Shown in pieces: positions 49,368-58,912 of a stretch of 64,000 bases of DNA. The notes under the pieces were generated by a model. That model saw only the letters and a list, made by a program, of their open reading frames with translations. It ran no database searches and was not told the origin of the DNA. The DNA lies in the NCBI RefSeq assembly GCF_020179835.1, contig NZ_JAIUDA010000001.1:124001-188000 (forward strand). Direction: 5' to 3'. Each line of letters begins with the position of its first letter. Positions within the stretch are counted from its first letter, which is position 1. Origin of the DNA: Pantoea sp. alder81. GTDB taxonomy: Bacteria > Pseudomonadota > Gammaproteobacteria > Enterobacterales > Enterobacteriaceae. The position numbers and the translations under genes are program-made.

Positions 49368-49955
49368 ATGAATCATGTCTGGGGTCTTCTGGCGCATCCT
49401 AACCAGGAAATGCGCGATATCAAGCAAGAAAATGAGAGCGTTTCGCACCACTACACCCACCATGTTTTGATGATGGCAGCTATCCCGGTGATCTGTGCCT
49501 TTATCGGTACCACACAACTGGGCTGGAATCTGGGCGAAGGGCAGTTCGTTCAACTCAACCTGCTGACCGGCATCGGTCTCGGCATTCTGTTTTACCTGAT
49601 TATCTTAGGCGGCGTGGCGGTGATGGGTCGCGTCATTCACTGGATGGCGCGCGATTATCCGCAGCGCCCGAGCGTTCCGCGCTGTACCGTTTTTGCCGGC
49701 TATGTCGCGACACCGCTGTTCATCAGTGGCCTGGTGGCACTCTATCCGCTGGTGTGGCTGTGTGTGTTAGCCGGCGCGGTTGCGTTACTCTATACCGGCT
49801 ATCTGCTGTACGTCGGCATTCCGGTGTTCCTCAACATTGACCGTGATGAGAGCATGCGCTTCTCAGGTTCTACCCTGGCGATTGGTGTGCTGGTATTCGA
49901 AGTGCTGCTGGCTCTGACGGTGGTGCTATGGGGCTACGGACCGCGACTTTTCTAG
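49368..49955 (+). CDS. yohC: YohC, Yip1-family inner-membrane protein
   Basis: 195 residues with about five hydrophobic helices; nearly the same as E. coli YohC (NHVWGLLAHPNQEM, ENESVSHHYTHHVLMMAAIPVICAFIGT, LAIGVLVFEVLLALTV). Function unknown. AGGAG precedes the ATG. Followed by its own terminator. Confidence 0.93.
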   Translation: MNHVWGLLAHPNQEMRDIKQENESVSHHYTHHVLMMAAIPVICAFIGTTQLGWNLGEGQFVQLNLLTGIGLGILFYLIILGGVAVMGRVIHWMARDYPQRPSVPRCTVFAGYVATPLFISGLVALYPLVWLCVLAGAVALLYTGYLLYVGIPVFLNIDRDESMRFSGSTLAIGVLVFEVLLALTVVLWGYGPRLF

Positions 49956-49970
49956 TCGGCAATAAAACAT

Positions 49971-50001
49971 CAACCGGGTGGTCATTTGGCCCCCGGTTTT
50001 T
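49971..50001 (+). terminator. Rho-independent terminator of yohC
   Basis: Stem AACCGGG / CCCGGTT with a 13-base loop that can pair further (GG/CC), followed by TTTT, 15 nt after the yohC stop. Confidence 0.8.
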
Positions 50002-50144
50002 TAACGCCCGGAAACAATCTACCTAAGAAATTTCGCAGATAAACTTGTATTATGCTGCTGCCAGCCCGCATCCCGTCTGGTTTGATGCGCGCGGCCTGTG
50101 TCTCAAACACGGCGCAAAACTCCTCACCGGATTTTTTTGACACG

Positions 50145-51074
50145 ATGTCTGTAAAAATGCGTATTTCCTTGCTGTCGCTGGCGCTGTTTGTCGCCGCGCC
50201 CGCAGCTGTAACTCCGGCACTGGCCGCGCCTGCTGCGCTGTCGAATCTGGCGCCGATTGCCCAACCGCAAATCGCTTCCGGCAGTGCCATGATTGTCGAT
50301 CTCGAAACTAACAAAGTGCTGTTCTCCAGCCATCCCGATCGCGTGCGTCCTATTGCGTCACTGACCAAGCTGATGACTGCCATGGTGGTGCTCGACGCTA
50401 AGCTGCCAATGGACGAGATGCTGTCGGTTGATATCAGCCACACGCCAGAAATGCGCGGCGTGTTTTCGCGCGTTAAACTGAACAGTGAAATCAGCCGCCG
50501 CAACATGTTGCTGCTGGCGCTGATGTCGTCAGAAAACCGTGCCGCCGCCAGCCTGGCGCATCACTATCCGGGCGGCTACGATGCCTTTATCCGAGCCATG
50601 AATGCCAAAGCGCGTGCGCTGGGCATGACGCACACCCGTTATGTTGAGCCGACCGGTTTGTCGATTCAAAACGTCTCCAATGCGGAAGACCTGATCAAAC
50701 TGGCCAAGGCCACGCGTCAGTATCCTTTAATTGGTGAACTGAGCACCACCAAAGAGGACACGGCGGTGTTTAAGCATCCTAACTATGCGCTACCGTTCCG
50801 CAACACCAACCATCTGGTGTACAAAAACGACTGGCGTATCGCCCTGACCAAAACCGGTTATACCGACGAAGCGGGTCACTGCCTGGTGATGCGCACGGTG
50901 ATCAATAATCGTCCGGTGGCGCTGGTGGTGCTGGATGCCTTTGGCAAGTACACCCATTTTGCCGATGCTAATCGTCTGCGTGACTGGCTGGAAACCGGCA
51001 AAGCGGCGCCGGTTCCGGCAGCTGCGCTGGCGTACAAGAAGCAGAAATCGTCGCAGACGGCCAGCAACGAGTAA
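50145..51074 (+). CDS. pbpG: D-alanyl-D-alanine endopeptidase PBP7
   Basis: Periplasmic low-molecular-mass penicillin-binding protein that cleaves peptidoglycan cross-links. About 309 residues. Signal peptide ending PALA; active-site motifs in order: SLTK (catalytic Ser), SSEN and KTGY. The block [18 protein letters not shown] is nearly identical to E. coli PbpG. Start could be ATG 50145 ([10 protein letters not shown]) or 50157 (MRISLL); the longer frame from 50052 is unlikely as it has no signal at its N-terminus. Confidence 0.94.
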   Translation: MSVKMRISLLSLALFVAAPAAVTPALAAPAALSNLAPIAQPQIASGSAMIVDLETNKVLFSSHPDRVRPIASLTKLMTAMVVLDAKLPMDEMLSVDISHTPEMRGVFSRVKLNSEISRRNMLLLALMSSENRAAASLAHHYPGGYDAFIRAMNAKARALGMTHTRYVEPTGLSIQNVSNAEDLIKLAKATRQYPLIGELSTTKEDTAVFKHPNYALPFRNTNHLVYKNDWRIALTKTGYTDEAGHCLVMRTVINNRPVALVVLDAFGKYTHFADANRLRDWLETGKAAPVPAAALAYKKQKSSQTASNE

Positions 51075-51232
51075 TCACAACGTCTGTGTCAATTCACAGA
51101 TGCGCAACGGATTGTGCGTCTGTGAGTTATCGCTTCATTCCTATAGTTTCCGCTTCGGCTACGCTCTACACTGGCCGCCATTCAAAGTTAACTGGCATTT
51201 ATCGGCTGAAATTGCGCTGGAATCTCATTTAT

Positions 51233-53677
51233 ATGTTCAAGCTTCGATCACTCGTTACCCCATTTTTACTGCTGCTGGTGCTGTTGAGCCCGGCACTGAG
51301 CTACGCGGATGACAGCACTGCCGCCGCGGCTCAGCAAGAGGACGCTGCGCCGAAGGTCAACCCGGCGGTTGAGCTGCCGAAAATGCAGAAAATTCTCGAC
51401 AAGATCAAAGGTCAGGTCTCTGGCGATACCAATGAAAACCAGCTGAACCAGCTGAATGAAATGGCGCTGGAGTTATCCGGTAACGCCGAAACCCTCAGCC
51501 AGGCGCTGATCCCGCAGGGGCAGCAGCTGGATGCTCAGTTAGCGGTACTCGGTCCGGCACCGAAACCGGACAGCGGCGTGAAAGAGACGCCGGAAGTGAC
51601 GCGCAAACGTGCCTCGCTGGAGAGCCAGAAAAGCAAGCTGGATGACCAGATCAAGCAGGCCGACGGCATTAAAAATGGTGCGCTGGTGCTCTCCTCCCAG
51701 ATCGTCAACCTGCGTCGTGACCAGTTGAAAAGCCAGCTGGCGCTCAATTCTGGCAGTATTCTGGGGCCGCGTTTTTGGGCACCGATGGTCAGCCGTCAGG
51801 ATTTGGACGGTGAAAAGATCAGTGATTTTATCGCTGAACTGCAGGACACGGCGGCGCTCTCCTGGGAACCCGGCTGGCGTTTCGGCACCATTGGCTGGTT
51901 GATTGCGGCGATGCTGGTAATGACTCTGGGTCGTCGCTACAGCGAAGAGTTTTTGGCCTGGGTGAGCATCAACAAATTGCCAGAGGGGCGCTTGCGTCGT
52001 AGCTTCCTGGCTGCGGCAATTGCCTTGACTACCCTGGCGGCCGTGGTGCTGACCTTCAACTTTATCGCGCTGGCATTTACTCGCCGTGATGAAGTCTCCA
52101 CTGACGTGCAGGATTTTGTTGAGCGCCTGGTACAACTCAGCGTCTATTGCGGTTTGATCGCCGGATTAGGCCGTGCCTTCCTGTCCACGCGTCGTCCGAG
52201 CTGGCGCTTGCCGAGTATCTCCAATGAAGTGGCGCAGGCGCTGAAGCCGTTCCCACCGATTACGGCAGGACTGGTGTTTCTCTTCCAGACGGCAGAGTCC
52301 TTTAACTACAGCGTCGGCACCAGCCTGAACACCACCATCTTCGCGAATGGCCTGACGGCGCTGCTGATTGGCACCACCGGTATGGCGATCAGCATGCGTA
52401 CCAATCGCGTGCGCCGTCGTATGGTGCAAGAGGGCAATGCGCCGGAAGCCCGTCCAACCATTGTGGGGCTGGTACAGCTGGCACTGACGATTACTGCCCT
52501 GGCAATACTGATTTCGCTGATCGTCGGATACGTCACGCTGGCGCGCTTCCTTGGTTATGAAGTGATCTGGTGCGGCATTCTGTTTGGCTCGTTCTACTTC
52601 CTCAGCCATTTGATCAATGACGGCTGTGAAAGCCTGTTCTCCACCAACAACGCCACCGGCAAACGTCTGCAGACGTCATTGAATATTGATGAACGCCATC
52701 TGCAACAGGCGGCCACGCTGTTGGGCGCGGTGGGCAAAACCGCACTGATTGGTATTGTGGCGCTGGCGCTGCTGAACGGCACCTTTGCCTCGTCAACACC
52801 GATCGAGCTGATTCAGAAAGTGATTGAGTTCTGGGGCGGCAAAGGGCTGGAATCGCTGAACATCGTGCCGGCGCATATGGTCAATGCCATTCTGTGTCTG
52901 GTGGTGGGCATCTACGTGCTGCGTTCGGTGCGTCGCTGGCTGGATAAAGATTTCCTGCCGAAGACCACCATGGACGTCGGCATGCGCGTGTCGCTGGTGA
53001 CGCTGTTTAGCAACATCGGTTATGTGCTGATCATCCTGCTGACGTTGTCGATCATGGGCCTGCAGTGGAACAAACTGGCGTGGATCGTCAGCGCCTTGTC
53101 GGTCGGTATCGGTTTCGGTTTACAGGAGATAGTGAAGAACTTTATCTCCGGTTTGATTCTGTTAACCGAGCGCCCGGTAAAAGTGGGCGATCTGGTGAGC
53201 ATCAGCGGCATTGAAGGGGATATCCGTCGCATCAACGTGCGCGCCACCGAGATTCAACTCAGTGATAAATCCACGGTGATTGTGCCGAACTCGCAGTTCA
53301 TCTCGCAGAACGTGCGTAATGCCACCATGGGTAATGCCCAGGGGGTAGTGACCATTCTGTTGACCTTCCCGCTGGATATCGATCCGGTGCGCGTGCGTGA
53401 GATTCTGCTGGAGGTTTACGAGGAGAACGAGCGCATTCTGGAAACGCCAGAACCTTCCGTGTCATTCAAGGATTTGACCTCTGCCGGTATCGTGCTGAGC
53501 GTCACCGGTAACGTGGCGGGCCAGCGCCAGATTTCCAGCGCCAAAAGTGACCTGCTGTTCGATATTCTGACGCGCCTGCGCAAAGAGGGCATTGTGCTCT
53601 CCACGCCGCAGACGATGATCATTGAACGTCGGACCCTGCCAGCGGCAGCGCAGGATGAAGGCGAGCAACTGCCATAA
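51233..53677 (+). CDS. DUF3772/MscS-family mechanosensitive channel
   Basis: 814 residues. Signal peptide (ends SPALSYA), a periplasmic alpha-helical region (about 25-210) of the DUF3772 type rich in Gln, Leu and Lys coiled coils, about eight to ten hydrophobic helices, then the MscS core: pore helix SALSVGIGFGLQEIVKNFISG, beta domain RPVKVGDLVSISGIEGDI and the C-terminal alpha/beta part. Predicted to release solutes on osmotic downshift. It sits between pbpG and dld, where E. coli has no such gene. ATG 51233 gives a proper signal peptide; the reading frame extends upstream without one. Confidence 0.88.
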   Translation: MFKLRSLVTPFLLLLVLLSPALSYADDSTAAAAQQEDAAPKVNPAVELPKMQKILDKIKGQVSGDTNENQLNQLNEMALELSGNAETLSQALIPQGQQLDAQLAVLGPAPKPDSGVKETPEVTRKRASLESQKSKLDDQIKQADGIKNGALVLSSQIVNLRRDQLKSQLALNSGSILGPRFWAPMVSRQDLDGEKISDFIAELQDTAALSWEPGWRFGTIGWLIAAMLVMTLGRRYSEEFLAWVSINKLPEGRLRRSFLAAAIALTTLAAVVLTFNFIALAFTRRDEVSTDVQDFVERLVQLSVYCGLIAGLGRAFLSTRRPSWRLPSISNEVAQALKPFPPITAGLVFLFQTAESFNYSVGTSLNTTIFANGLTALLIGTTGMAISMRTNRVRRRMVQEGNAPEARPTIVGLVQLALTITALAILISLIVGYVTLARFLGYEVIWCGILFGSFYFLSHLINDGCESLFSTNNATGKRLQTSLNIDERHLQQAATLLGAVGKTALIGIVALALLNGTFASSTPIELIQKVIEFWGGKGLESLNIVPAHMVNAILCLVVGIYVLRSVRRWLDKDFLPKTTMDVGMRVSLVTLFSNIGYVLIILLTLSIMGLQWNKLAWIVSALSVGIGFGLQEIVKNFISGLILLTERPVKVGDLVSISGIEGDIRRINVRATEIQLSDKSTVIVPNSQFISQNVRNATMGNAQGVVTILLTFPLDIDPVRVREILLEVYEENERILETPEPSVSFKDLTSAGIVLSVTGNVAGQRQISSAKSDLLFDILTRLRKEGIVLSTPQTMIIERRTLPAAAQDEGEQLP

Positions 53678-53681
53678 TCAC

Positions 53682-53708
53682 ATGGGCGGCTCTCGGGCCG
53701 CCCATTTG
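53682..53708. terminator. Terminator between the MscS-family gene and dld
   Basis: Perfect 9-bp stem ATGGGCGGC / GCCGCCCAT with a six-base loop, then TTTGTT, 4 nt after the channel stop and between convergent genes. Confidence 0.75.
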
Positions 53709-53713
53709 TTCCA

Positions 53714-55423
53714 TCAAACCTTCACCGCCCAACCTTTCTGCTTACTGGTTTTACCAATCCCCGGATTGAAGGTATTGGTCGGGTCCAGCTGACGATAAAA
53801 CGCCTGCAACTGCGGTTTCGCCTGATACAGATGCCCAACGTTGTGCTCGGCGGGATACTCGGCACCGCGTTCGCTGAGGATCGCCAGCATCTTCTCCTTC
53901 AACGCATGCGCATCGACGCCTTTCTTCACAATGTAATCCTGATGGAAAACGTGGCAGAAGAAGTGGCCGTAATAGAGGCGATGACTGAGGTCGTTATCAA
54001 ACTCCACCGGTAAGCGCTCAAACCAATCCTGATCGTTGCGACGTAGCGCGATATCCAGCGCCAGAATATCCTCTACTTCATCCGCATGCACTGCGTGATA
54101 GCGCACTGCCGCACCGGCGGCGGCAAAGCGGTGCAGGAAAGCATGTGCGCCTTCCTTGCCGTCGCAGACAAAGAACTCACCACCGCCTTCGCGGAAGTAT
54201 TCGTGCAGATACTCCTGTGCCTCTGCCACACCATCACCGGACATCTTCAGCATCAGATGATGCTCAAACTTATCGCGATACTGCTTCATGCGTTTCGGCA
54301 GATGGGCTGGCAACCAACCGCTGATGCGCTGCAACACGCGATCGGTGAAGTGCGGTTTAACAAAACTCAGTTTGCCAAGCCAGGCATCCACGCGACCTTT
54401 CAGCGTAAAGAACAGCGGCATTTTGTCGGTGCCAAGCTTGTCGATCATCACAAAGGTGTCTTTACCGTACACCTCAGCGATATCAAAAATATCGCGGTGC
54501 ATATACTCGCCCGCCACCGGTAGGTTGTTAAACTCGGCCAGAATATGGCGGCGCAGATCGCCCAGCACCGCCGGATCGTTGGTGCCAATATAGAACACCT
54601 GCTGCTTCGGTTCGGTGGGGAAGGTATCCAGGCGCACCGCGAACACGGCCAGTTTGCCCGCACAGCCAGAAGCTTCAAACAGGCGGCGTTCATCGGCGTT
54701 AAAGCGCGCTGGCGTATCCGCGTGGATATCGCGCACGCGGTCAGCGTATTCGTGGTCGGAGGCATGACGCTCGTCCCAGCGCACGTCACTCTGCTGCCAG
54801 CGATCGTCATCCAGTCGACCGAGCATCTCTTCCGGCGAATGACCGAGATCCATGCCGAGATGATTCACCAGCTTCAGTTTGCCATCGGCATCGATCTGCG
54901 CGTAAAGCGCCATTTCGCTGTAGGCCGGACCGCGTTTGATCAGCGATCCGCCCGAATTATTACAAATCCCGCCCATCACCGATGCGCCGATGCATGAGGA
55001 TCCGATCACCGAATGCGGTTCACGTCCGAGCGGCTTTAGGGCTTTTTCCAGCTGATACAGCGTGCTGCCGGGGAAGGCGAGAATCTGTTTCCCGCCTTCG
55101 ATTAGCTGCAATTTATCGAGTCGTAAAGTGCTGATGATCACCACCGGACGGTCGTAATCGTTGCCGTTAGGTGTAGAACCTTCGGTCAAACCGGTGTTTG
55201 CGGCCTGCATCAGGATCACCGCATCGGCTTGCACCAGTGCCTGCAGCACGCGCCACAGCTCCAGCAGTGAACCAGGGAAAATAACCGCTAGTGCGTCGCC
55301 TTCACCTGAGCGAAAACCTTTGCGATAGCGCGCGGTCTGTTCCGCCTCCGTTAACAGGTTTGACGGGCCGACGAGGCGGCGCAGTTCAGCCAGCAGTGTA
55401 GGGTGTGAGGTGTTGTTATTCAT
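53714..55423 (-). CDS. dld: Quinone-dependent D-lactate dehydrogenase
   Basis: FAD enzyme on the inner membrane that oxidises D-lactate to pyruvate and passes electrons to quinone. 569 residues (E. coli 571). FAD-binding block ILMQAANTGLTEGSTPNGNDYDR, then GREPHSVIGSSCIGASVMGGICNNSGG; C-terminal HFFCHVFHQDYIVKKGVD and NPGIGKTS. ATG 55423 follows AGGACAGG. Divergent from bglX, as in E. coli. Confidence 0.96.
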   Translation of the reverse strand: MNNNTSHPTLLAELRRLVGPSNLLTEAEQTARYRKGFRSGEGDALAVIFPGSLLELWRVLQALVQADAVILMQAANTGLTEGSTPNGNDYDRPVVIISTLRLDKLQLIEGGKQILAFPGSTLYQLEKALKPLGREPHSVIGSSCIGASVMGGICNNSGGSLIKRGPAYSEMALYAQIDADGKLKLVNHLGMDLGHSPEEMLGRLDDDRWQQSDVRWDERHASDHEYADRVRDIHADTPARFNADERRLFEASGCAGKLAVFAVRLDTFPTEPKQQVFYIGTNDPAVLGDLRRHILAEFNNLPVAGEYMHRDIFDIAEVYGKDTFVMIDKLGTDKMPLFFTLKGRVDAWLGKLSFVKPHFTDRVLQRISGWLPAHLPKRMKQYRDKFEHHLMLKMSGDGVAEAQEYLHEYFREGGGEFFVCDGKEGAHAFLHRFAAAGAAVRYHAVHADEVEDILALDIALRRNDQDWFERLPVEFDNDLSHRLYYGHFFCHVFHQDYIVKKGVDAHALKEKMLAILSERGAEYPAEHNVGHLYQAKPQLQAFYRQLDPTNTFNPGIGKTSKQKGWAVKV

Positions 55424-55578
55424 GAACCTGTCCTTGTCGTTAACGTTGCGCATCTACTTTAGCACGCGTCAACGGCATGGTCGCGGTGTGACATCGGCGG
55501 CTACCTGCTATCCTGAACTTGTGGCACACTGCCCCGGTTATTTCGATATTGCGCAGTCACTTAAGAGAACCCGACCTG

Positions 55579-57876
55579 ATGAAATGGATTTGCTCTGTTA
55601 GCCTCGCTGTTTCCCTTGCCATGCAGCCTGCCTTCGCAGATGACCTGTTTGGCCCCCATCCAATGACAGAACCGGCGCGCGACGCCTTTGTTAACCAACT
55701 GCTCGGCAAAATGACCCTGGATGAAAAAATCGGGCAGATGCGTCTGATCAGTGTGGGGCCAGACACGCCAAAAGAGGCGGTGCGCGACATGATCCAGCAC
55801 GGTCAGGTCGGTGCAATATTCAACACCGTGACGCGTCAGGATATCCGCGCGATGCAGGATCAGGTGATGCAGCTCAGCCGCCTGAAAATCCCGCTTTTCT
55901 TCGCCTATGACGTGGTACACGGCCAGCGCACCATCTTCCCGATCCCGCTCGGCCTGGCGGCCAGCTGGGATCTGGATGCGATTGGCGAAGTCGGGCGCAT
56001 CTCCGCTTATGAAGCCGCCGATGATGGTCTCAATATGACCTGGGCGCCGATGGTCGATGTCACCCGCGAACCGCGCTGGGGGCGCGTGTCTGAAGGATTC
56101 GGTGAAGACACCTTCTTGTCTTCGCAAATGGGTAGCGCGATGGTGAAATCCATGCAGGGCAAAAGCGCCGCCGATCGTTATTCGATCATGACCAGCGTGA
56201 AGCACTTCGCCGCCTATGGCGCAGTGGAAGGCGGCCGTGATTACAACACCGTCGACATGAGTCCTCAACGCCTGTTCCAGGATTATCTGCCACCGTACAA
56301 AGCTTCGCTGGATGCGGGCAGCGGCGGCGTGATGGTGGCGCTCAACTCGCTTAACGGGACACCTGCCACGGCCGATGGCTGGTTGCTGAAAGATCTGTTG
56401 CGCGGTGAGTGGAAATTTAAAGGCATCACCATCAGCGATCACGGTGCGATCAAAGAGCTGCTGAAACACGGCGTGGCCAGCGATCCACAGGACGCGGTGC
56501 GTATCGCGCTGAAGTCCGGTATCGACATGAGCATGAGCGATGAGTACTACAGCAAATATCTGCCGGGCCTGGTGAAAAGCGGCGCGGTGAGCATGGCGGA
56601 AATTGACGATGCAGCGCGTCACGTGCTGAACGTTAAATACGACATGGGCTTGTTCAACGATCCTTACAGCCATTTAGGGCCGAAAGAGAGCGATCCACAG
56701 GACACCAATGCCGAGAGCCGTTTACATCGTGCCGAAGCGCGTGACGTGGCGCGCAAGAGCATTGTGTTGCTGAAAAACTGGCATGAAACCTTACCGTTGA
56801 AGAAAGACGCCACCGTCGCGCTCGTTGGGCCATTGGCCGACAGCCAGCGCGATATTATGGGCAGCTGGTCAGCCGCGGGCGTGGCGAAACAGTCGATTCC
56901 GCTGTTGCAGGGCGTGCGCAATGCGATGGCGGGTAAAGGCACGGTGCTGTATGCCAAAGGGGCCAACATCACCGACAACAAAGGCATTCAGGACTTCCTC
57001 AACCTGTATGAGCAGGCGGTCAGCGTGGATAAACGCTCGCCGCAAGAACTGATCGATGAAGCGGTCGCCCAGGCGAAAAAAGCCGATGTAGTGGTCGCCG
57101 CCGTGGGTGAAGCGCAGGGCATGGCGCATGAAGCCTCCAGCCGAAGCGATCTGGTGATCCCGCCAAGTCAGCAAAAACTGCTGGCGGCGCTGAAGGCCAC
57201 CGGTAAGCCGCTGGTGATTGTGTTGATGAACGGTCGTCCGCTGACGGTGGTGAACGAAGACCGAATCGCTGATGCGATGGTGGAAACCTGGTTTAGCGGC
57301 ACCGAAGGCGGCAACGCGATTGCCGACGTGCTGTTTGGCGACTACAACCCATCGGGCAAGCTGCCGATGTCCTTCCCGCGCTCTGTGGGCCAGCTGCCGA
57401 TTTACTACAACCACTTGCCAACCGGCCGTCCGTATAACTTTGCTAAACCAAACAAGTACACCTCGCATTACTACGATGCGGTGAACGGCCCGCTTTATCC
57501 GTTTGGTTACGGCCTGAGCTACACCACCTTTACGGTGTCTCCGGTGAAGATGTCTGCGAAAACCATGCCGCGCACCGGCACGGTGGAAGCGAGCGTTACC
57601 GTCACCAACACCGGCAAGCGTGATGGTGCCACGGTGGTGCAGATGTATCTCAACGATCCGGTGGCCAGCATTAGTCGTCCGGTGCAGGAGCTGCGTGGCT
57701 TTAAACGCATTATGCTGAAAGCCGGCGAATCGCAGACCGTGAGCTTTAAGATTGACGTGGATGCGCTGAAATTCTGGAATCAGAAGATGCAGCAAGTGGC
57801 TGAGCCGGGCAAATTCAACGTGATGATTGGCCTCGATTCGGTACGCACCCAAGACGGGCAGTTTGATTATCTGTAA
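55579..57876 (+). CDS. bglX: Periplasmic beta-glucosidase BglX
   Basis: GH family 3 enzyme cleaving beta-glucosides in the periplasm. 765 residues, exactly the E. coli length. Signal peptide ending PAFA; GH3 N-domain with TSVKHFAAYG and the nucleophile Asp in GITISDHGA; GH3 C-domain with WFSGTEGGNAIADVLFG; C-terminal fibronectin-III-like domain (about 660-755). ATG 55579 gives the signal peptide; the frame runs further upstream without one. Confidence 0.96.
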   Translation: MKWICSVSLAVSLAMQPAFADDLFGPHPMTEPARDAFVNQLLGKMTLDEKIGQMRLISVGPDTPKEAVRDMIQHGQVGAIFNTVTRQDIRAMQDQVMQLSRLKIPLFFAYDVVHGQRTIFPIPLGLAASWDLDAIGEVGRISAYEAADDGLNMTWAPMVDVTREPRWGRVSEGFGEDTFLSSQMGSAMVKSMQGKSAADRYSIMTSVKHFAAYGAVEGGRDYNTVDMSPQRLFQDYLPPYKASLDAGSGGVMVALNSLNGTPATADGWLLKDLLRGEWKFKGITISDHGAIKELLKHGVASDPQDAVRIALKSGIDMSMSDEYYSKYLPGLVKSGAVSMAEIDDAARHVLNVKYDMGLFNDPYSHLGPKESDPQDTNAESRLHRAEARDVARKSIVLLKNWHETLPLKKDATVALVGPLADSQRDIMGSWSAAGVAKQSIPLLQGVRNAMAGKGTVLYAKGANITDNKGIQDFLNLYEQAVSVDKRSPQELIDEAVAQAKKADVVVAAVGEAQGMAHEASSRSDLVIPPSQQKLLAALKATGKPLVIVLMNGRPLTVVNEDRIADAMVETWFSGTEGGNAIADVLFGDYNPSGKLPMSFPRSVGQLPIYYNHLPTGRPYNFAKPNKYTSHYYDAVNGPLYPFGYGLSYTTFTVSPVKMSAKTMPRTGTVEASVTVTNTGKRDGATVVQMYLNDPVASISRPVQELRGFKRIMLKAGESQTVSFKIDVDALKFWNQKMQQVAEPGKFNVMIGLDSVRTQDGQFDYL

Positions 57877-57894
57877 ACATGAGTGCGATTTGGC

Positions 57895-58020
57895 ACAAGG
57901 TCAGCATGAATGCTGACCCTACAGTGCTATGCTGGCAGGGTTTTGTAGGGTTGGCCGGAATGCTGACCTTACAACGCTCAGCTTGCCAGGTTTCGTAGGG
58001 TTGGCATTTATGCCGACCAC
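57895..58020. repeat. Tandem array of three GTAGGG-type palindromes after bglX
   Basis: First element GGTCAGCAT-GA-ATGCTGACC (57899-57918) in inverted orientation (followed by CTAC), then GTAGGGTTGGCCGGAATGCTGACC and GTAGGGTTGGCATTTATGCCGACC. The segments 57911-57960 and 57961-58010 are direct repeats with a 50-bp period. Fills most of the bglX-mpaB gap. Confidence 0.88.
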
Positions 58021-58046
58021 GTCAATCAGCACATAATCCAGACGAC

Positions 58047-58910
58047 ATGAATCTCCGTAACCGTATCCAACAGCAAGTCTTTCGACTTAACGGCCTCGCG
58101 CTCAACGAATTCGATATCTCGCAACCGCTGGGCGATCCGGGCTTGTTTGGCCCTGACCACGTCATCTGGCGCGTGCACGGCGATTTCCCGTCGATGCTGT
58201 GCGGTGGCATCAGCGCACTCATGCTGCAAATGCTGCATCCGGCCGCGCTGGCAGGCGTTTGGGATCACTCCAACTTTCGTCAGGACATGCTGGGCCGTTT
58301 GCGGCGCACCAGCCAGTTTATTGCCGTCACCACTTTTGGTAACACGGTAGACGCCAACATCCTGATTGAACGCGTCAAACGCATTCATCTGCGTGTGACC
58401 GGCATTGATAACGCGGGGCATCCTTACGCAGCCAGCGATCCCCATCTGCTCACCTGGGTACACGTCGCTGAAACCAGTCGTTTTCTCGCCGCCCATTTGC
58501 GCTACAAAAATCCACAGCTCTCGCTGGCCGAGCAGGATCGTTATTACGAGGAAGCGGCGATCATCGCCGAAGCTTTAGGTGCGGAAAAGGTGCCCAAAAC
58601 GGTACAGGCGGTGGAAGATTATCTGCAGGCGATGCGCCCGGAATTAATCTGCGATGAACGCACGCGGGAAGTGATGCAGCTGCTGATCAACGCGCCGGCT
58701 CCCAGCTGGCAGGCCAAACCGGCGATGAAGACGATGTTAAAAGCCGGTATGGGCTTGCTACCCGATTGGGCACAACAGCAAATTCAGCAGCCAATTAGGC
58801 CGCTCACGCAGTGGCGCGTGGATAAAGAAATGGCGGTGATTGCCGGTTTGCTGCGCTGGTCGATTCAGCGCGGGGCTTATTCCCGCGCGATGCAACGTAT
58901 GGGACGCTAA
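58047..58910 (+). CDS. MpaB/DUF2236-family oxygenase-like protein
   Basis: 287 residues of the DUF2236 family, named for the mycophenolic-acid and latex-clearing haem oxygenases. Family blocks: MLQMLHPAALAGVWDHS near the N-terminus and DPHLLTWVHVAETSRF (the LxWVHA-type motif). Conserved histidines could bind haem. Substrate unknown. No strong ribosome site at this ATG. Only 2 nt separate it from the convergent small gene. Confidence 0.82.
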   Translation: MNLRNRIQQQVFRLNGLALNEFDISQPLGDPGLFGPDHVIWRVHGDFPSMLCGGISALMLQMLHPAALAGVWDHSNFRQDMLGRLRRTSQFIAVTTFGNTVDANILIERVKRIHLRVTGIDNAGHPYAASDPHLLTWVHVAETSRFLAAHLRYKNPQLSLAEQDRYYEEAAIIAEALGAEKVPKTVQAVEDYLQAMRPELICDERTREVMQLLINAPAPSWQAKPAMKTMLKAGMGLLPDWAQQQIQQPIRPLTQWRVDKEMAVIAGLLRWSIQRGAYSRAMQRMGR

Positions 58911-58912
58911 GG

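Noticed and set aside
55561..57852. Two long frames antisense to bglX
   Set aside because: Both lie wholly inside bglX, which matches its family over the full length, and their translations are typical antisense noise.
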